Assembly (NCBI RefSeq): GCF_014836985.1
Contig: NZ_JACSPU010000001.1
Coordinates: forward strand, 679,473-743,472
Reading direction: 5' to 3'
Length of the DNA stretch: 64,000 nucleotides
Source of the DNA: Planococcus wigleyi
GTDB lineage: Bacteria; Bacillota; Bacilli; Bacillales_A; Planococcaceae
Shown: positions 23,259 to 33,997 of the stretch, one piece after another
Layout of the letters: every line of letters begins with the position of its first letter
How positions within the stretch are numbered: the first letter of the stretch is position 1
Translations under genes and position numbers: made by a program
The notes under the pieces: generated by a model
The model's database searches: none
Told to the model about the DNA's origin: nothing
What the model saw: only the letters and a program-made list of their open reading frames with translations

Positions 23259-24464
23259 TTGTTGGAGAATCGTAAAATCCTACTATGTGTCAGCGGAGGA
23301 ATTGCCGTCTATAAAGCTGTGGCGCTTGTCAGCAAGCTTTCTCAGGCGGGAGCTTCCGTTAAAGTCATCATGACCCGTTCAGCACAGCAATTTGTGCAGC
23401 CGCTGACGTTCCAGGTCATGTCCAGAAACGATGTCTATACCGATACATTTGATGAGAAGGATTCTTCCGTCATCGCGCATATCGATCTTGCGGATTGGGC
23501 AGACCTGATCATTGTTGCGCCGGGCACAGCCAATGTCATCGGCAAATTGGCCGGCGGCATTGGTGACGATATGGTCACGACTACTTTGTTGGCAGCAACC
23601 GCTCCTATCTGGATTGCTCCGGCAATGAATGTCCATATGTACGACCATCCGGCAGTGAAACGCAACATCCAGCAGCTTCATGCAGACGGCATCCGTTTTA
23701 TCGAACCTTCCGAAGGCTTTTTGGCCTGTGGCTATGTCGGCAAAGGACGCCTTGAAGAGCCGGAGAAAATCACAGAGCTCGTCAAAGGTTATTTTACGCG
23801 CGAGCATAAACTTGCTGGAAAAAAAGTCATTGTTACCGCTGGGCCGACACGTGAACGCATCGATCCTGTTCGGTTTCTGACCAATTTTTCAAGCGGCAAG
23901 ATGGGCTATGCCATGGCAGGTGCTGCTGCGGAGATGGGAGCCGAAACCATTTTAATCAGCGGTCCCGTGTCATTGCCGGTGCCAAGCGGCGTTACCCGGA
24001 TACTGGTGGAAAGTGCTGAAGATATGCTGCAGGCAGTCGAAGCGCATTACGACAGTTCAGATTACGTCATCAAAACGGCTGCTGTGGCTGATTACCGACC
24101 AAAAACAGTAGCTGATCGAAAAATGAAGAAACAAGAAGGCGGCTCGACCATCGTTCTTGAACGGACAGTCGATATCCTTCAACAGTTAGGCGAAAACAAG
24201 AAAAACCAGGTGTTGATCGGTTTCGCGGCCGAGACCAATGATGTTGGACAATACGCCAAAGATAAATTGGAACGTAAAAATGCAGATTATATTATTGCCA
24301 ATGATGTAACAGAAGCACAGGCGGGCTTTGAATCGGATACCAATCGGGTGACAGTCTACGGGAAAAACGGCTTTGAACAAGCATTTGACATGATGTCCAA
24401 GCAGCAATTGGCCCGCCAATTGCTTGACTTGATTACGGAAAAGGAAAAACTGCATGATAGCTGA
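23259..24464 (+). CDS. coaBC: Bifunctional phosphopantothenoylcysteine decarboxylase / phosphopantothenate-cysteine ligase
   Basis: Two consecutive steps of coenzyme A synthesis. 401 residues. The CoaC flavoprotein half holds LCVSGGIAVYKA and PAMNVHMYDHPAVKRN near residue 126; the CoaB half starts KKVIVTAGPTRERIDPVRFLTNFSSGKMG near residue 189. The start is assigned to TTG 23259 with GAAAGGG 8 bases upstream, giving an N-terminus matching the Bacillus protein. It overlaps priA by 11 nt. Confidence 0.95.
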   Translation: MLENRKILLCVSGGIAVYKAVALVSKLSQAGASVKVIMTRSAQQFVQPLTFQVMSRNDVYTDTFDEKDSSVIAHIDLADWADLIIVAPGTANVIGKLAGGIGDDMVTTTLLAATAPIWIAPAMNVHMYDHPAVKRNIQQLHADGIRFIEPSEGFLACGYVGKGRLEEPEKITELVKGYFTREHKLAGKKVIVTAGPTRERIDPVRFLTNFSSGKMGYAMAGAAAEMGAETILISGPVSLPVPSGVTRILVESAEDMLQAVEAHYDSSDYVIKTAAVADYRPKTVADRKMKKQEGGSTIVLERTVDILQQLGENKKNQVLIGFAAETNDVGQYAKDKLERKNADYIIANDVTEAQAGFESDTNRVTVYGKNGFEQAFDMMSKQQLARQLLDLITEKEKLHDS

Positions 24465-26850
24465 AGTCATTGTGGACGTAGCTGCCCATCCGATCGACCG
24501 CCCTTTTGATTATGCCATTCCAAAAGAAGTGGCAGTACTGGCAGAGCCGGGAATGCGTGTCAAAGTGCCTTTTGGCAACCGCAAAGTACTGGGGTTCATC
24601 ACTAAGCTCAAAGAGACTTCAGAATTTGACCCGAAACGCCTGAAACCGATTCATGAGCTGATGGACGTGGTGCCGGTTTTAAATGAAGAACTGCTGAAGA
24701 TGGCCCAATGGATGAAAGAGCAAACGGTTTGTTTTGAAATTGACGCGCTGCAGGTCATGGTGCCAGCAGCTTTGCGGGCAAAATACGAGAAGCGTTTTGT
24801 ACTGAATGCACCGCTTGAAGAAATTGCAGCGCCTTTGCGCATTTATTTCGAAAAACGGCCTTTTATCCGGCTGCAGGACGCAGTGGACATATACAGTCTG
24901 CTGAAAAAAGAGATGGAAAAAGGCACAATCATTGCGGATACCGATATTCAACAGCAAACCGCTGTTAAAAAAGTCCGTATGATTCATATCTCTGACAGCA
25001 TTGAAAAGCTGGAAGCCATTGAAATTCGTGCCAATGCCAAGCAACAGCTCAAGTTGATGGACTTTTTCCTGAGAAATGCAGGCCGCTCGATCGAATCTTC
25101 CCAACTTCAGAAAGAAGCGGAGGTTTCGCTGCCGACAATCTACAGCTTAGTGGAAAAAGAAGCCGCTCAGATTTCCAATATGGAATCGTACCGGGATCCG
25201 AAGCTGCTGACTGAAATCGAGCAAAAATCGTCGCTGCAATTGACCGGAGCCCAACAAATTGCTTTTGATTCGATTGAAAATGCATTGAATACACCGAAGA
25301 CCTTTCTGCTGCATGGCATTACTGGCAGTGGGAAGACCGAAATCTATCTGCAGACCATCGACCAGGTGCTGAAGCAAGGAAAAGAAGCGATCATGCTGGT
25401 GCCGGAAATTTCGCTGACCCCTCAAATGACCATTCGCTTTAAAGAGCGTTTCGGAGACCAGGTCGCTGTTTTGCACAGTGGATTGTCGGCTGGCGAAAAA
25501 TACGATGAATGGCGAAAAATCCAGCGGGCTGAAGTGAAAGTGGTAGTAGGGGCACGTTCGGCTATTTTTGCGCCTTTTCAGAATCTGGGTCTGATCATTC
25601 TGGATGAAGAGCATGAATCCAGCTATAAGCAGGACGATTCCCCACGCTATCATGCACGCGACATGGCCATTTGGCGCAGTGAATACCATAATTGTCCGGT
25701 TATTCTTGGCAGCGCAACGCCTTCATTGGAATCATATGCACGTGCACAAAAAGGCGTCTATGAATTGCTGGTACTGGAAAAACGGGCAAAAAACCAACCA
25801 TTGCCCGATGTCCATATTGTGGATATGCGGGAAGAACTGCGCAACGGCAACCGGTCCATGTTTTCGGTGCAATTAGCGGATGCTATCCGCGACCGTCTGG
25901 AGAAAAAGCAGCAGACCGTATTGTTCCTCAATAAACGCGGCTATTCATCATTTGTGTTATGCCGGGATTGCGGAACGGTCATGCAATGCCCCAATTGTGA
26001 TATTTCGCTGACTTACCACCGCTCAAGCGAAACGATGAAATGCCATTATTGCGGCTATGATGAACGCGTACCAAAAACCTGTCCGGAATGTGAAAGCGAG
26101 CATATTCGGTTTTTCGGAACCGGCACGCAGAAAGTCGAAGAAGAGCTGGCGAAAGTGGTGCCGGAAGCACGCGTTCTTCGAATGGATGTCGACACGACGC
26201 GCAATAAAGGTGCGCATGAGAAAATCCTGTCCGCTTTTGGCGAAGGCAAAGCAGACATCCTGCTGGGTACCCAAATGATCGCCAAAGGCTTGGATTTTCC
26301 GAATATCACATTAGTAGGTGTGTTGTCGGCGGATACTACTTTGCATCTGCCTGACTTCCGGGCGGCGGAAAAGACCTATCAATTGCTGACGCAGGTCAGC
26401 GGCCGCGCAGGGCGGGATATTCTGCCGGGGACGGTTTTTGTCCAATCCTATACGCCGGAACATTACGCCATCACATTGGCGAAAGACCAATTGTATGAGC
26501 CGTTTTATGAACAGGAAATGGCCATGCGCAGAGCGAGCGGTTATCCGCCGTATTACTATGTCGTCAACATCCAGTTTACGCATGAAGATTTAATGACAGT
26601 GGCTGAATATGCCGATCAAACGGTCCGTTATTTGAAGAGCCACTTGTCTCCCAATACCTTGATCATCGGGCCCTCAGCTTCCCTGATCGCCCGTGTCAAC
26701 AATAGATATCGCTATCAATGTTTGATAAAATACAAAAAAGAACCGAAACTGACCGATACGATGCAGCAACTGATCAAAATCCATCGTACGGAATGGCTGA
26801 AAAAAGGCGCCACGCTGTCGATTGACATGAATCCGACATCGGTCATGTAA
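24454..26850 (+). CDS. priA: Primosomal protein N' (replication restart helicase PriA)
   Basis: 3'-5' superfamily 2 helicase that reloads the replisome at collapsed forks. 798 residues. The N-terminal DNA-binding domain starts AEVIVDVAAHPIDRPFDYAIP; Walker A GITGSGKTEIYL at about 288; DEEHESSYKQ Walker B; a zinc module of four Cys pairs CRDCG, CPNCD, CHYCG, CPECE (about 505-560); motif V/VI with QVSGRAGR. No obvious loss of any motif. Confidence 0.97.
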   Translation: MIAEVIVDVAAHPIDRPFDYAIPKEVAVLAEPGMRVKVPFGNRKVLGFITKLKETSEFDPKRLKPIHELMDVVPVLNEELLKMAQWMKEQTVCFEIDALQVMVPAALRAKYEKRFVLNAPLEEIAAPLRIYFEKRPFIRLQDAVDIYSLLKKEMEKGTIIADTDIQQQTAVKKVRMIHISDSIEKLEAIEIRANAKQQLKLMDFFLRNAGRSIESSQLQKEAEVSLPTIYSLVEKEAAQISNMESYRDPKLLTEIEQKSSLQLTGAQQIAFDSIENALNTPKTFLLHGITGSGKTEIYLQTIDQVLKQGKEAIMLVPEISLTPQMTIRFKERFGDQVAVLHSGLSAGEKYDEWRKIQRAEVKVVVGARSAIFAPFQNLGLIILDEEHESSYKQDDSPRYHARDMAIWRSEYHNCPVILGSATPSLESYARAQKGVYELLVLEKRAKNQPLPDVHIVDMREELRNGNRSMFSVQLADAIRDRLEKKQQTVLFLNKRGYSSFVLCRDCGTVMQCPNCDISLTYHRSSETMKCHYCGYDERVPKTCPECESEHIRFFGTGTQKVEEELAKVVPEARVLRMDVDTTRNKGAHEKILSAFGEGKADILLGTQMIAKGLDFPNITLVGVLSADTTLHLPDFRAAEKTYQLLTQVSGRAGRDILPGTVFVQSYTPEHYAITLAKDQLYEPFYEQEMAMRRASGYPPYYYVVNIQFTHEDLMTVAEYADQTVRYLKSHLSPNTLIIGPSASLIARVNNRYRYQCLIKYKKEPKLTDTMQQLIKIHRTEWLKKGATLSIDMNPTSVM

Positions 26851-26869
26851 AAGAAAAGAGGAAATGAAT

Positions 26870-27379
26870 ATGTCTATTCGAATGGTAGTAAAACACCCGA
26901 ACGAAGTATTGGAAACGAAATGTCAGCCGGTGACGGCTTTTGATAAAAAACTGGCGGCTCTTTTGGATGATATGCATGAAACGATGGTGGAATCGGATGG
27001 CGTCGGCATTGCCGCCCCTCAAGTAGGCGTAGCAATTCGTGCCGCGATCGTTGATTTCCGTGAAGGGCAGGATCCGATTGAAATGATCAATCCGGAACTG
27101 GTGCTATTTGAAGGTGCTGAAACCGATATTGAAGGCTGTCTCAGCTTCCCAGGGATTTTTGGGGAAGTGGAGCGCTATGATCACATCAAGATTAAGGCAC
27201 AGGAACGCGACGGTTCCTGGTATGAGCTGGAAGCAGAAGGTTATGAAGCCCGCGCGATCCAGCATGAAATGGACCATTTGGACGGCGTCTTGTTTACCAG
27301 CAAAATAACAAAATATGTGACACAGGAAGAATTGGATGAAATGATCCGCCAGCAGGAAGAAGAGGAGGAACAGGTTTGA
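26870..27379 (+). CDS. def: Peptide deformylase
   Basis: Removes the formyl group from nascent proteins. 169 residues from the ATG at 26870, preferred over the ATG at 26864 because AGAGG lies 8 bases away. Motifs [10 protein letters not shown] (~44), EGCLSFPG (~86, metal Cys) and HEMDHLDG (~131, two His ligands) are complete. The short form belongs to the type 1 group. The stop overlaps the fmt TTG start. Confidence 0.96.
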   Translation: MSIRMVVKHPNEVLETKCQPVTAFDKKLAALLDDMHETMVESDGVGIAAPQVGVAIRAAIVDFREGQDPIEMINPELVLFEGAETDIEGCLSFPGIFGEVERYDHIKIKAQERDGSWYELEAEGYEARAIQHEMDHLDGVLFTSKITKYVTQEELDEMIRQQEEEEEQV

Positions 27380-28308
27380 CCAAAATCGTATTTATGGGAA
27401 CCCCTGCCTTTTCCGCACCGATCTTGCGGATGCTCGTCGAAGAAGGCTATGAAGTCATTTCCGTCGTTACGCAGCCGGATCGGCCAGTCGGTCGCAAAAA
27501 AATTATGACGGCAACACCGGTTAAAGAAGAAGCGATGCGCCTTGGATTGCCGGTCTATCAGCCGGAAAAACTGAAAAATCCGGAAGAGCTTCAACATGTG
27601 TTGGATCTTGAAGCTGATTTAATTGTTACTGCAGCTTTTGGGCAGATTTTGCCAAGTGAGATTTTGGAAGCACCGAAACTTGGAGCCATCAATGTCCATG
27701 CGTCGTTGTTGCCGGCATACCGCGGAGGCGCGCCGATCCATCAAGCCATCATGGATGGCCAGAAAGAAACAGGCGTTACAATCATGTACATGGTGGACCG
27801 GTTGGACGCTGGCGATATCATCTCGCAGGTGGTCGTACCGATTGAAGAACGCGACCATACCGGCAGCATGTTCGACAAGCTGAGCATTGCTGGTCGTGAT
27901 TTGTTGAAGAGAACGCTGCCGCCGATTATTGCGGGAACAAACGAACGCATACCTCAGGACGAACAGGCGGTTACTTATGCCCGCAATATTTCGCGTGAGC
28001 AGGAACGCATCGACTGGTCGAAGCCAGCTGCGGCCATCTATAACCAAGTTCGGGGATTGCATCCATGGCCAGTTGCTTACACAACGTTCAATGGAGCGAA
28101 TATGAAAATCTGGTGGGCTGAAAAAACGTCATCAAATGCCAGCGGCCAAGCCGGCAAAGTTGTCGGCTTGACCGAAGACTCGATTTTGGTCCAGACCGGA
28201 GAAGGCGTTTTGGCCATCACCGAATTGCAGCCGGCAGGAAAAAAACGCATGACGGCAAAAGAGTATTTAAAAGGACCTAAAATCCAGGCAGGAGATTTAT
28301 TCGAATGA
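27376..28308 (+). CDS. fmt: Methionyl-tRNA formyltransferase
   Basis: Formylates initiator Met-tRNA using 10-formyl-THF. 310 residues, TTG start overlapping def as TTGA. Typical opening [14 protein letters not shown], catalytic [22 protein letters not shown] (~102-123) and a C-terminal OB-like domain. Pairing with def is the standard arrangement because both enzymes act on the formyl-methionine cycle. Confidence 0.97.
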   Translation: MTKIVFMGTPAFSAPILRMLVEEGYEVISVVTQPDRPVGRKKIMTATPVKEEAMRLGLPVYQPEKLKNPEELQHVLDLEADLIVTAAFGQILPSEILEAPKLGAINVHASLLPAYRGGAPIHQAIMDGQKETGVTIMYMVDRLDAGDIISQVVVPIEERDHTGSMFDKLSIAGRDLLKRTLPPIIAGTNERIPQDEQAVTYARNISREQERIDWSKPAAAIYNQVRGLHPWPVAYTTFNGANMKIWWAEKTSSNASGQAGKVVGLTEDSILVQTGEGVLAITELQPAGKKRMTAKEYLKGPKIQAGDLFE

Positions 28309-29657
28309 AAAATAAAAAACTTCAAGGCAACGTCCGCGATGCCGCATTCTCAATCCTATGGGCAGTGGAGAACAAGCAGGCTTACAGCAACTTATTGCTT
28401 CACCAGACGATTGAAAGCTATGGCATTGCAGCTAAAAACAGGGGCTTGCTGACGGAAATCACATATGGCACTCTCCAGCATCAAATGACACTGGATTATT
28501 ACCTGGAACCTTACCTGAAAGGGAAAATCGAACCTTGGGTTAAAACCTTGCTGAGATTATCCTTGTACCAGATTGTCTACTTGGATCGGATTCCTGCACA
28601 CGCAGTGGTCCATGAGGCGGTTGAAATCGCAAAACGCCGTGGACATGGCGGAGTGGCTTCTGTGGTCAATGGCGTTCTGCGTTCAGTTCAGCGCAATGGC
28701 GTCCGTTCGTTCAACACCATCAGTGACCCATACGAAAAGATTTCCATCGAAACGAGCCACCCAATCTGGATGATCAGACGTTGGGCAGAACAATTCGGTT
28801 TGGAAAAAACACGTGAAATGGCATTGGAAAACAACAAAACGCCATTGCAGACTGTCCGTGTCAACACCACCCGTGCCACAGTCGAAGAAGTGATTGAAAT
28901 GCTTGAATCAGAAGAACTGGAGGCAGTGCCGAGTAAATTCATCCCGGAATGCCTGATTGTCACAAATGGCCAACCTGCCCGCACGGCTACATTCGAAAAA
29001 GGTTTTATCACCATCCAAGATGAAAGTTCCATGCTGCCGGCTTATGCCCTGCAGGTTGAACCGGACATGACCGTGCTTGATATGTGCGCAGCACCTGGCG
29101 GCAAAACCACCCACATTGCGGAAAAGATGAACAATAGCGGAACTTTGTATGCGCTTGACCTGCACGCACATAAAGTAAAGCTGATTGACGAAACAGCCAA
29201 GCGATTGGGCCACACGGTCATTGAAACAGAAGTGGGCGACGGCAAGAAAAGCGTTGAACGTTTCGGTGAAGAAAAATTCGACCGCATCCTGGTGGATGCT
29301 CCGTGCAGCGGTTTGGGTGTCATCAAACGTAAACCTGATATTAAGTATACGAAAAAAGAAGAGGACTTCGCCCGTCTGCAGAAAATCCAACTCGAGCTGC
29401 TGGACCAGGCAGCCCGCCTATTGAAAGAAGGCGGCATACTGGTCTACAGCACCTGTACAGTGGATGCCATGGAAAACAGAGGGACAGCTGAACAGTTTTT
29501 GAAAGAACATCCTGAAATGGAGAAAATCCAGGCAGCCTTGCCTGCAGCCATGGGAATCAAGCATACAGGCTTTGTTCAGGTATTTCCGCAGGATTATGGA
29601 AGCGATGGTTTTTTCATCGCGGCTTTTCAAAAGACCCAGAAAACAGCAACAGCTTAA
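28305..29657 (+). CDS. rsmB: 16S rRNA (cytosine(967)-C(5))-methyltransferase
   Basis: 450 residues. An N-terminal NusB-like RNA-binding domain (~1-140) precedes the SAM-dependent domain with [16 protein letters not shown], the DAPCSGLG motif and the catalytic [12 protein letters not shown]ys. It methylates C967 of 16S rRNA. Overlap with fmt as ATGA. The usual next gene, rlmN, is not here: prpC begins 33 bp downstream. Confidence 0.96.
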   Translation: MKNKKLQGNVRDAAFSILWAVENKQAYSNLLLHQTIESYGIAAKNRGLLTEITYGTLQHQMTLDYYLEPYLKGKIEPWVKTLLRLSLYQIVYLDRIPAHAVVHEAVEIAKRRGHGGVASVVNGVLRSVQRNGVRSFNTISDPYEKISIETSHPIWMIRRWAEQFGLEKTREMALENNKTPLQTVRVNTTRATVEEVIEMLESEELEAVPSKFIPECLIVTNGQPARTATFEKGFITIQDESSMLPAYALQVEPDMTVLDMCAAPGGKTTHIAEKMNNSGTLYALDLHAHKVKLIDETAKRLGHTVIETEVGDGKKSVERFGEEKFDRILVDAPCSGLGVIKRKPDIKYTKKEEDFARLQKIQLELLDQAARLLKEGGILVYSTCTVDAMENRGTAEQFLKEHPEMEKIQAALPAAMGIKHTGFVQVFPQDYGSDGFFIAAFQKTQKTATA

Positions 29658-29690
29658 AGCAGGATAAGATTAGAATCGGGGTGTCATGAT

Positions 29691-30440
29691 TTGTTTCGGT
29701 ATGTGGTAGAAAGTGATACAGGTAGGATCCGTGAAGTAAATGAGGACAGTGTGGCGGTATTAAAACGCCCCGACGGCCTCCTATTGGCAGTCGTGGCGGA
29801 TGGAATGGGCGGACATAAAGCCGGCGATGTTGCCAGCAAAATGACCGTCGATCAGCTCAGCCAGTATTTTCTGGAAGATGAGGCAATGTCGTTCCTGACG
29901 CTTGACAGCAAAAGAAAATGGCTTTCGGAACGGATTCAAACAGTCAACCGGCTGGTTTTTGAACATTCGTTGGCCAATCCGGAATGCAAAGGGATGGGCA
30001 CGACGTTGATTGCGGCGCTGATTGATGACAAAGAAGGCATTCTATGCCATATCGGCGACAGCCGTGCTTACTTGATCAATGGCGGCATCAATCAGATTAC
30101 ACGAGACCATTCGTATGTCAATGTGCTGGTCGACAGCGGGGAAATCAGCCAGGAAGAAGCTGAAGAACATCCGAAGAAAAATTGGATTGTCCGGGCACTA
30201 GGGACCGAGGCTGAGATTGAAAGGGAAATGATCAATTTCTCTTTTGATGAAGCCTCCTATCTATTGATTTGTTCAGATGGTCTCAGCAATAAAGTTTCGA
30301 AAGAGGAATTGGCTTCCATCGTCAGATCAACAGCTCCGCTTTCCCAGAAAGGGCAGGAGCTGGTCACTTTGGCCAATGATCTTGGAGGAGAAGATAATAT
30401 TTCCTTGATTCTTCTGTCCTCTGTGGATGAGGAGGTATAA
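29691..30440 (+). CDS. prpC: PPM-type serine/threonine protein phosphatase
   Basis: 249 residues. Mn-dependent phosphatase that reverses PrkC phosphorylation. PP2C motifs are visible: VNEDS near residue 16, VADGMGGHKAGDVAS near 36-50, CHIGDSRAYLI near 118, and the C-terminal GGEDNISLIL. TTG start with GGGGTG upstream. Two bases separate it from prkC, the normal pairing. Confidence 0.95.
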   Translation: MFRYVVESDTGRIREVNEDSVAVLKRPDGLLLAVVADGMGGHKAGDVASKMTVDQLSQYFLEDEAMSFLTLDSKRKWLSERIQTVNRLVFEHSLANPECKGMGTTLIAALIDDKEGILCHIGDSRAYLINGGINQITRDHSYVNVLVDSGEISQEEAEEHPKKNWIVRALGTEAEIEREMINFSFDEASYLLICSDGLSNKVSKEELASIVRSTAPLSQKGQELVTLANDLGGEDNISLILLSSVDEEV

Positions 30441-30442
30441 GT

Positions 30443-32416
30443 ATGTTGATAGGCAAAAGCGTCAACGGCCGCTATAAAATCAAGGAATTGATTGGCGGCG
30501 GTGGAATGTCCAATGTGTATTTGGCACATGACATGATTTTGGACCGTGACATCGCGATCAAAATCCTCCGTTACGATTTTTCAAATGAAGAAGAACTGCG
30601 CAGACGTTTCCAACGGGAAGCGTTGTCCACCACCAGTCTGGCACATCCGAACATCGTCAATATTTTTGACGTGGGCGAAGATGGATCTGTCCATTACCTG
30701 GTGATGGAATACGTTCCAGGAAAAACCTTGAAAGAGTACATAATCGAACATTCACCAGTATCGCCTGAGCGGGCTGTTGAGATTATGAAACAATTGACAT
30801 CGGCTTTGGCACATGCCCATCACAATCAAATCGTCCACCGGGACATTAAACCTCAAAACATTTTGATGGATGCAGAAGGCAATGTGAAGATTTCCGATTT
30901 CGGTATTGCCATGGCGTTGAGTGCAACGTCCTACACCCAGACCAATTCTGTGCTGGGGACCGTCCATTACTTGTCTCCTGAACAGGCACGCGGGGGCACA
31001 GCAAATAAAAAATCCGATATTTACTCACTCGGTATTGTCATGTACGAATTGATCACGGGCAAGCTGCCGTTTTCCGGTGAATCGGCTGTATCGATTGCCT
31101 TAAAGCATCTGCAGACCGAAACACCTTCTTTGCGTGATACAGTTCCGGCACTTCCTCAAAGTTTGGAAAATATCGTTTTAAAAGCCACGGCAAAAAACAT
31201 GCAACACCGTTATCAGTCGGCTGATGAAATGGAAGAAGATCTGGCTACAGCTTTATTGCCGGAACGTCTGAATGAACCCAAATTCATGGTTCCTGAGGAT
31301 CAGGATGAAACGCGTGCCATGCCAGCAATCAAAGACGCCGCTGCTTATACGACTGTGACGGATACGAAAACGATGCCATTGCCGGTCAATGAAGTGAAAA
31401 ATGAACAGCAAGTTCCACCCAAGAAGAAAAAGAAAAAATGGCCATGGATTTTAGGGATTCTAGCTTTTCTGCTGATCAGCGGATTGGTTCTCGCTATTGC
31501 TTTTCCGGGTTTATTCGAACCAAGACAAGTAGCTGTTCCGGATATAACCGGCATGGAGCGCAACGAAGCACTTGAAGAACTGCAGGCCGCAGGGTTTATT
31601 GCGGGTGAAGAAACAGATGAATACTCGGAACAGATAGCAGCTGGTCATGTGGTTCGAACGATACCGGAAGCCGGAAAAATGAGGGATCGCGAAACCCAAA
31701 TTCAATTATTTGTCAGTATGGGCAAAGAAGTTGCTGAAATGGATGATTTTGTCGGCAATACCCTCGAAGAGGCAGAAGAAGCACTGGAAGAACAGAAATT
31801 TGCGCCAGCTGAGTCCAGTGAAGAATTTTCCGATCAGCCGGTGGGCACCATTCTGACTCAAGAACCCGCAGCTGGTGAAGAAGTCATCATCAGTGAGACC
31901 ACTGTAGAGTTTATTGTCAGCAAAGGTCCGGATCTTCGCAATGTGGAGAATTTGGCAGGATTTACAGAAGAGAACCTCAATGAATACGCCCGTTCTTCCG
32001 GATTTAATATCCGCATAATATCGGAACAAGCATCTGATGAAGTCGAAGCGGGGAAAGTCATGTCCCAGACTCCTGCTGCTGGAGAACAGTTGGAAGCTGG
32101 CAGTACAATTGAAGTCGTTATCTCAGCAGGCCAACCGGAAAAACCGATGAAAACCTATATCCATACTGTAGAAATTCCATATGAACCTGCTGAACCCGCC
32201 GCAGAAGGCGAAGAGCCTGTGGAGCAGACCGTCCAGATCTATGTCCAGGACAATTCACAGACGATGGTAGAGCCTGTCGAGGAGTTTGCCATTACAGAAG
32301 ACAAGCAGCATCGCATCGAAATGCAGATTGCCGAAGGAGAAAGGGCTTCTTACAGGATCGTCCGGGATTCTACGGTCATCCAAGAAGAAACTTTTGAATA
32401 TTCAAGCGTAGACTAA
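30443..32416 (+). CDS. prkC: PASTA-domain serine/threonine protein kinase
   Basis: 657 residues. Kinase domain ~10-270 with GGGGMSNVYLA, HRDIKPQNIL and DFGIAMA. A basic KKKKKK stretch and one membrane helix at ~333-355 follow, then three extracellular PASTA repeats (~358-425, 426-492, 493-561) that sense muropeptides or lipid II. The acidic C-terminal tail (~562-657) is longer than a bare PASTA end and resembles the extra domain in other Bacillales PrkC. It signals cell-wall state and growth. Confidence 0.96.
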   Translation: MLIGKSVNGRYKIKELIGGGGMSNVYLAHDMILDRDIAIKILRYDFSNEEELRRRFQREALSTTSLAHPNIVNIFDVGEDGSVHYLVMEYVPGKTLKEYIIEHSPVSPERAVEIMKQLTSALAHAHHNQIVHRDIKPQNILMDAEGNVKISDFGIAMALSATSYTQTNSVLGTVHYLSPEQARGGTANKKSDIYSLGIVMYELITGKLPFSGESAVSIALKHLQTETPSLRDTVPALPQSLENIVLKATAKNMQHRYQSADEMEEDLATALLPERLNEPKFMVPEDQDETRAMPAIKDAAAYTTVTDTKTMPLPVNEVKNEQQVPPKKKKKKWPWILGILAFLLISGLVLAIAFPGLFEPRQVAVPDITGMERNEALEELQAAGFIAGEETDEYSEQIAAGHVVRTIPEAGKMRDRETQIQLFVSMGKEVAEMDDFVGNTLEEAEEALEEQKFAPAESSEEFSDQPVGTILTQEPAAGEEVIISETTVEFIVSKGPDLRNVENLAGFTEENLNEYARSSGFNIRIISEQASDEVEAGKVMSQTPAAGEQLEAGSTIEVVISAGQPEKPMKTYIHTVEIPYEPAEPAAEGEEPVEQTVQIYVQDNSQTMVEPVEEFAITEDKQHRIEMQIAEGERASYRIVRDSTVIQEETFEYSSVD

Positions 32417-32439
32417 ACAGCAACTAAAGGAGTGGAAAG

Positions 32440-33339
32440 ATGCCGAAAGGTCAAATCAGAAAAGCATTGAGCGGATTTTACTACGTATTGGATGAAGACG
32501 GACAGCGTTACATCCAATGCCGTGGCCGTGGGGTATTTCGCAATCGCCAAATAACGCCGCTCGTCGGGGATTATGTCGACTACAAAGCGGAAAACAACGA
32601 TTTGGAAGGGACGATCCTGCATGTTTATGAGCGGAAAAACGAATTGGTGAGGCCCCCAATTTCAAACGTCGATCAAGCCATCCTTGTTTTTTCAGCCAAA
32701 CAGCCGGACTTCCATCCGTTGTTATTGGACCGTTTTTTAACCGCTATTGAGTCGCATTCGATTCAGCCGATCATTTGCCTGACAAAAATGGATCTGCTGA
32801 AAGAGGCAGAGAAAGACAAAATCCAACGCTATGTAGCTGATTACGAAAAGATTGGTTATGAAGTAATTCCGACTTTCATTGATGATCCTGCGTTAAAAGA
32901 TCGTTTGATGCCCGTCCTGGAAGGGAAGATCAGCGTTCTGGCAGGGCAGTCGGGAGTGGGGAAATCAACTTTGTTGAACACCATCTTGCCATCTTTGGAG
33001 TTGAAGACGGACGATATTTCCAAAGCGCTGAACCGCGGAAAGCATACCACGCGCCATGTTGAACTGATTGCTGTCAATAATGGTTTATTGGCGGATACGC
33101 CTGGCTTCAGTTCATTCGATTTTGAAACCATCGAACGGGAAGAGTTGTCTGCCTGTTTCCCGGAATTCGCAGCGCGTTCCAATGACTGCAAATTCCGTGA
33201 ATGTTTGCACATGAATGAACCTAAATGTGCGATTAAAGCGGCCGTAGAGGCTAATGAAATTCCTGATTACCGTTATAAGCATTACCTGAAATTCCTGGAA
33301 GAAATAATGAGCCGAAAGCCGAGGTATTCAAATGATTAA
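32440..33339 (+). CDS. rsgA: Small ribosomal subunit biogenesis GTPase RsgA
   Basis: 299 residues. An N-terminal OB fold is followed by a circularly permuted GTPase: TKMD (~114) precedes GQSGVGKS (~169) and DTPG (~217). A C-terminal zinc module has CKFRECLHMNEPKC. It promotes late 30S maturation. B. subtilis CpgA is the ortholog and a substrate of PrkC, consistent with its position. The stop overlaps the rpe ATG by 8 nt. Confidence 0.96.
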   Translation: MPKGQIRKALSGFYYVLDEDGQRYIQCRGRGVFRNRQITPLVGDYVDYKAENNDLEGTILHVYERKNELVRPPISNVDQAILVFSAKQPDFHPLLLDRFLTAIESHSIQPIICLTKMDLLKEAEKDKIQRYVADYEKIGYEVIPTFIDDPALKDRLMPVLEGKISVLAGQSGVGKSTLLNTILPSLELKTDDISKALNRGKHTTRHVELIAVNNGLLADTPGFSSFDFETIEREELSACFPEFAARSNDCKFRECLHMNEPKCAIKAAVEANEIPDYRYKHYLKFLEEIMSRKPRYSND

Positions 33340-33997
33340 AATTGCACCGTCTATTCTAGCAGCCGATTTTGCAAAACTTGGAGAAGAAGTATTGGAAGTG
33401 GAAAAAGCAGGAGCAGATTGGATCCATGTGGATGTTATGGATGGCCATTTTGTACCGAATATTTCATTTGGGCCGATTGTCTTGAATGCTATCCGCCCGT
33501 TGACGGAATTACCGATGGATGTCCATTTGATGATTGAAAATCCGGATCTTTATATTGAAGAGTTTGCGAAAGCAGGTGCTGACTTTATCACTGTTCATGT
33601 AGAGGCATGCCCGCACCTTCACCGGACTATTCAATTGATCCGTTCGTTTGGCGTCAAACCGGGTGTCGTTTTGAACCCGCATACACCGATTGAAACGATA
33701 CAGCATGTGTTGGAAGATATCGATTTGGTCCTGTTCATGACTGTAAACCCTGGTTTTGGTGGACAGAAATTCATTCATTCTGTCGTTCCAAAAGTCAAGC
33801 AGCTGTCGGATATCATTAAGGAAAAAGGCCTTTCCATCGAAATTGAAATAGATGGCGGCATCAACGAAGAAACCATCAAACCTTGTGCAGAAGCTGGCGC
33901 GACTGTCTTTGTGGCAGGATCAGCCATCTACAGCAAGAAAGACCGGACGCAGGCTCTTCAAGCGATCAGGAAAGCGGGAGAAGAGGCGATTTCGTGA
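33332..33997 (+). CDS. rpe: Ribulose-phosphate 3-epimerase
   Basis: Pentose-phosphate enzyme interconverting ribulose- and xylulose-5-phosphate. 221 residues, TIM barrel: KIAPSILAADFAKLGEE opening, HVDVMDGHFVPNISFG, and MTVNPGFGGQKFI. ATG overlaps rsgA. The end overlaps thiN as GTGA. Confidence 0.97.
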   Translation: MIKIAPSILAADFAKLGEEVLEVEKAGADWIHVDVMDGHFVPNISFGPIVLNAIRPLTELPMDVHLMIENPDLYIEEFAKAGADFITVHVEACPHLHRTIQLIRSFGVKPGVVLNPHTPIETIQHVLEDIDLVLFMTVNPGFGGQKFIHSVVPKVKQLSDIIKEKGLSIEIEIDGGINEETIKPCAEAGATVFVAGSAIYSKKDRTQALQAIRKAGEEAIS

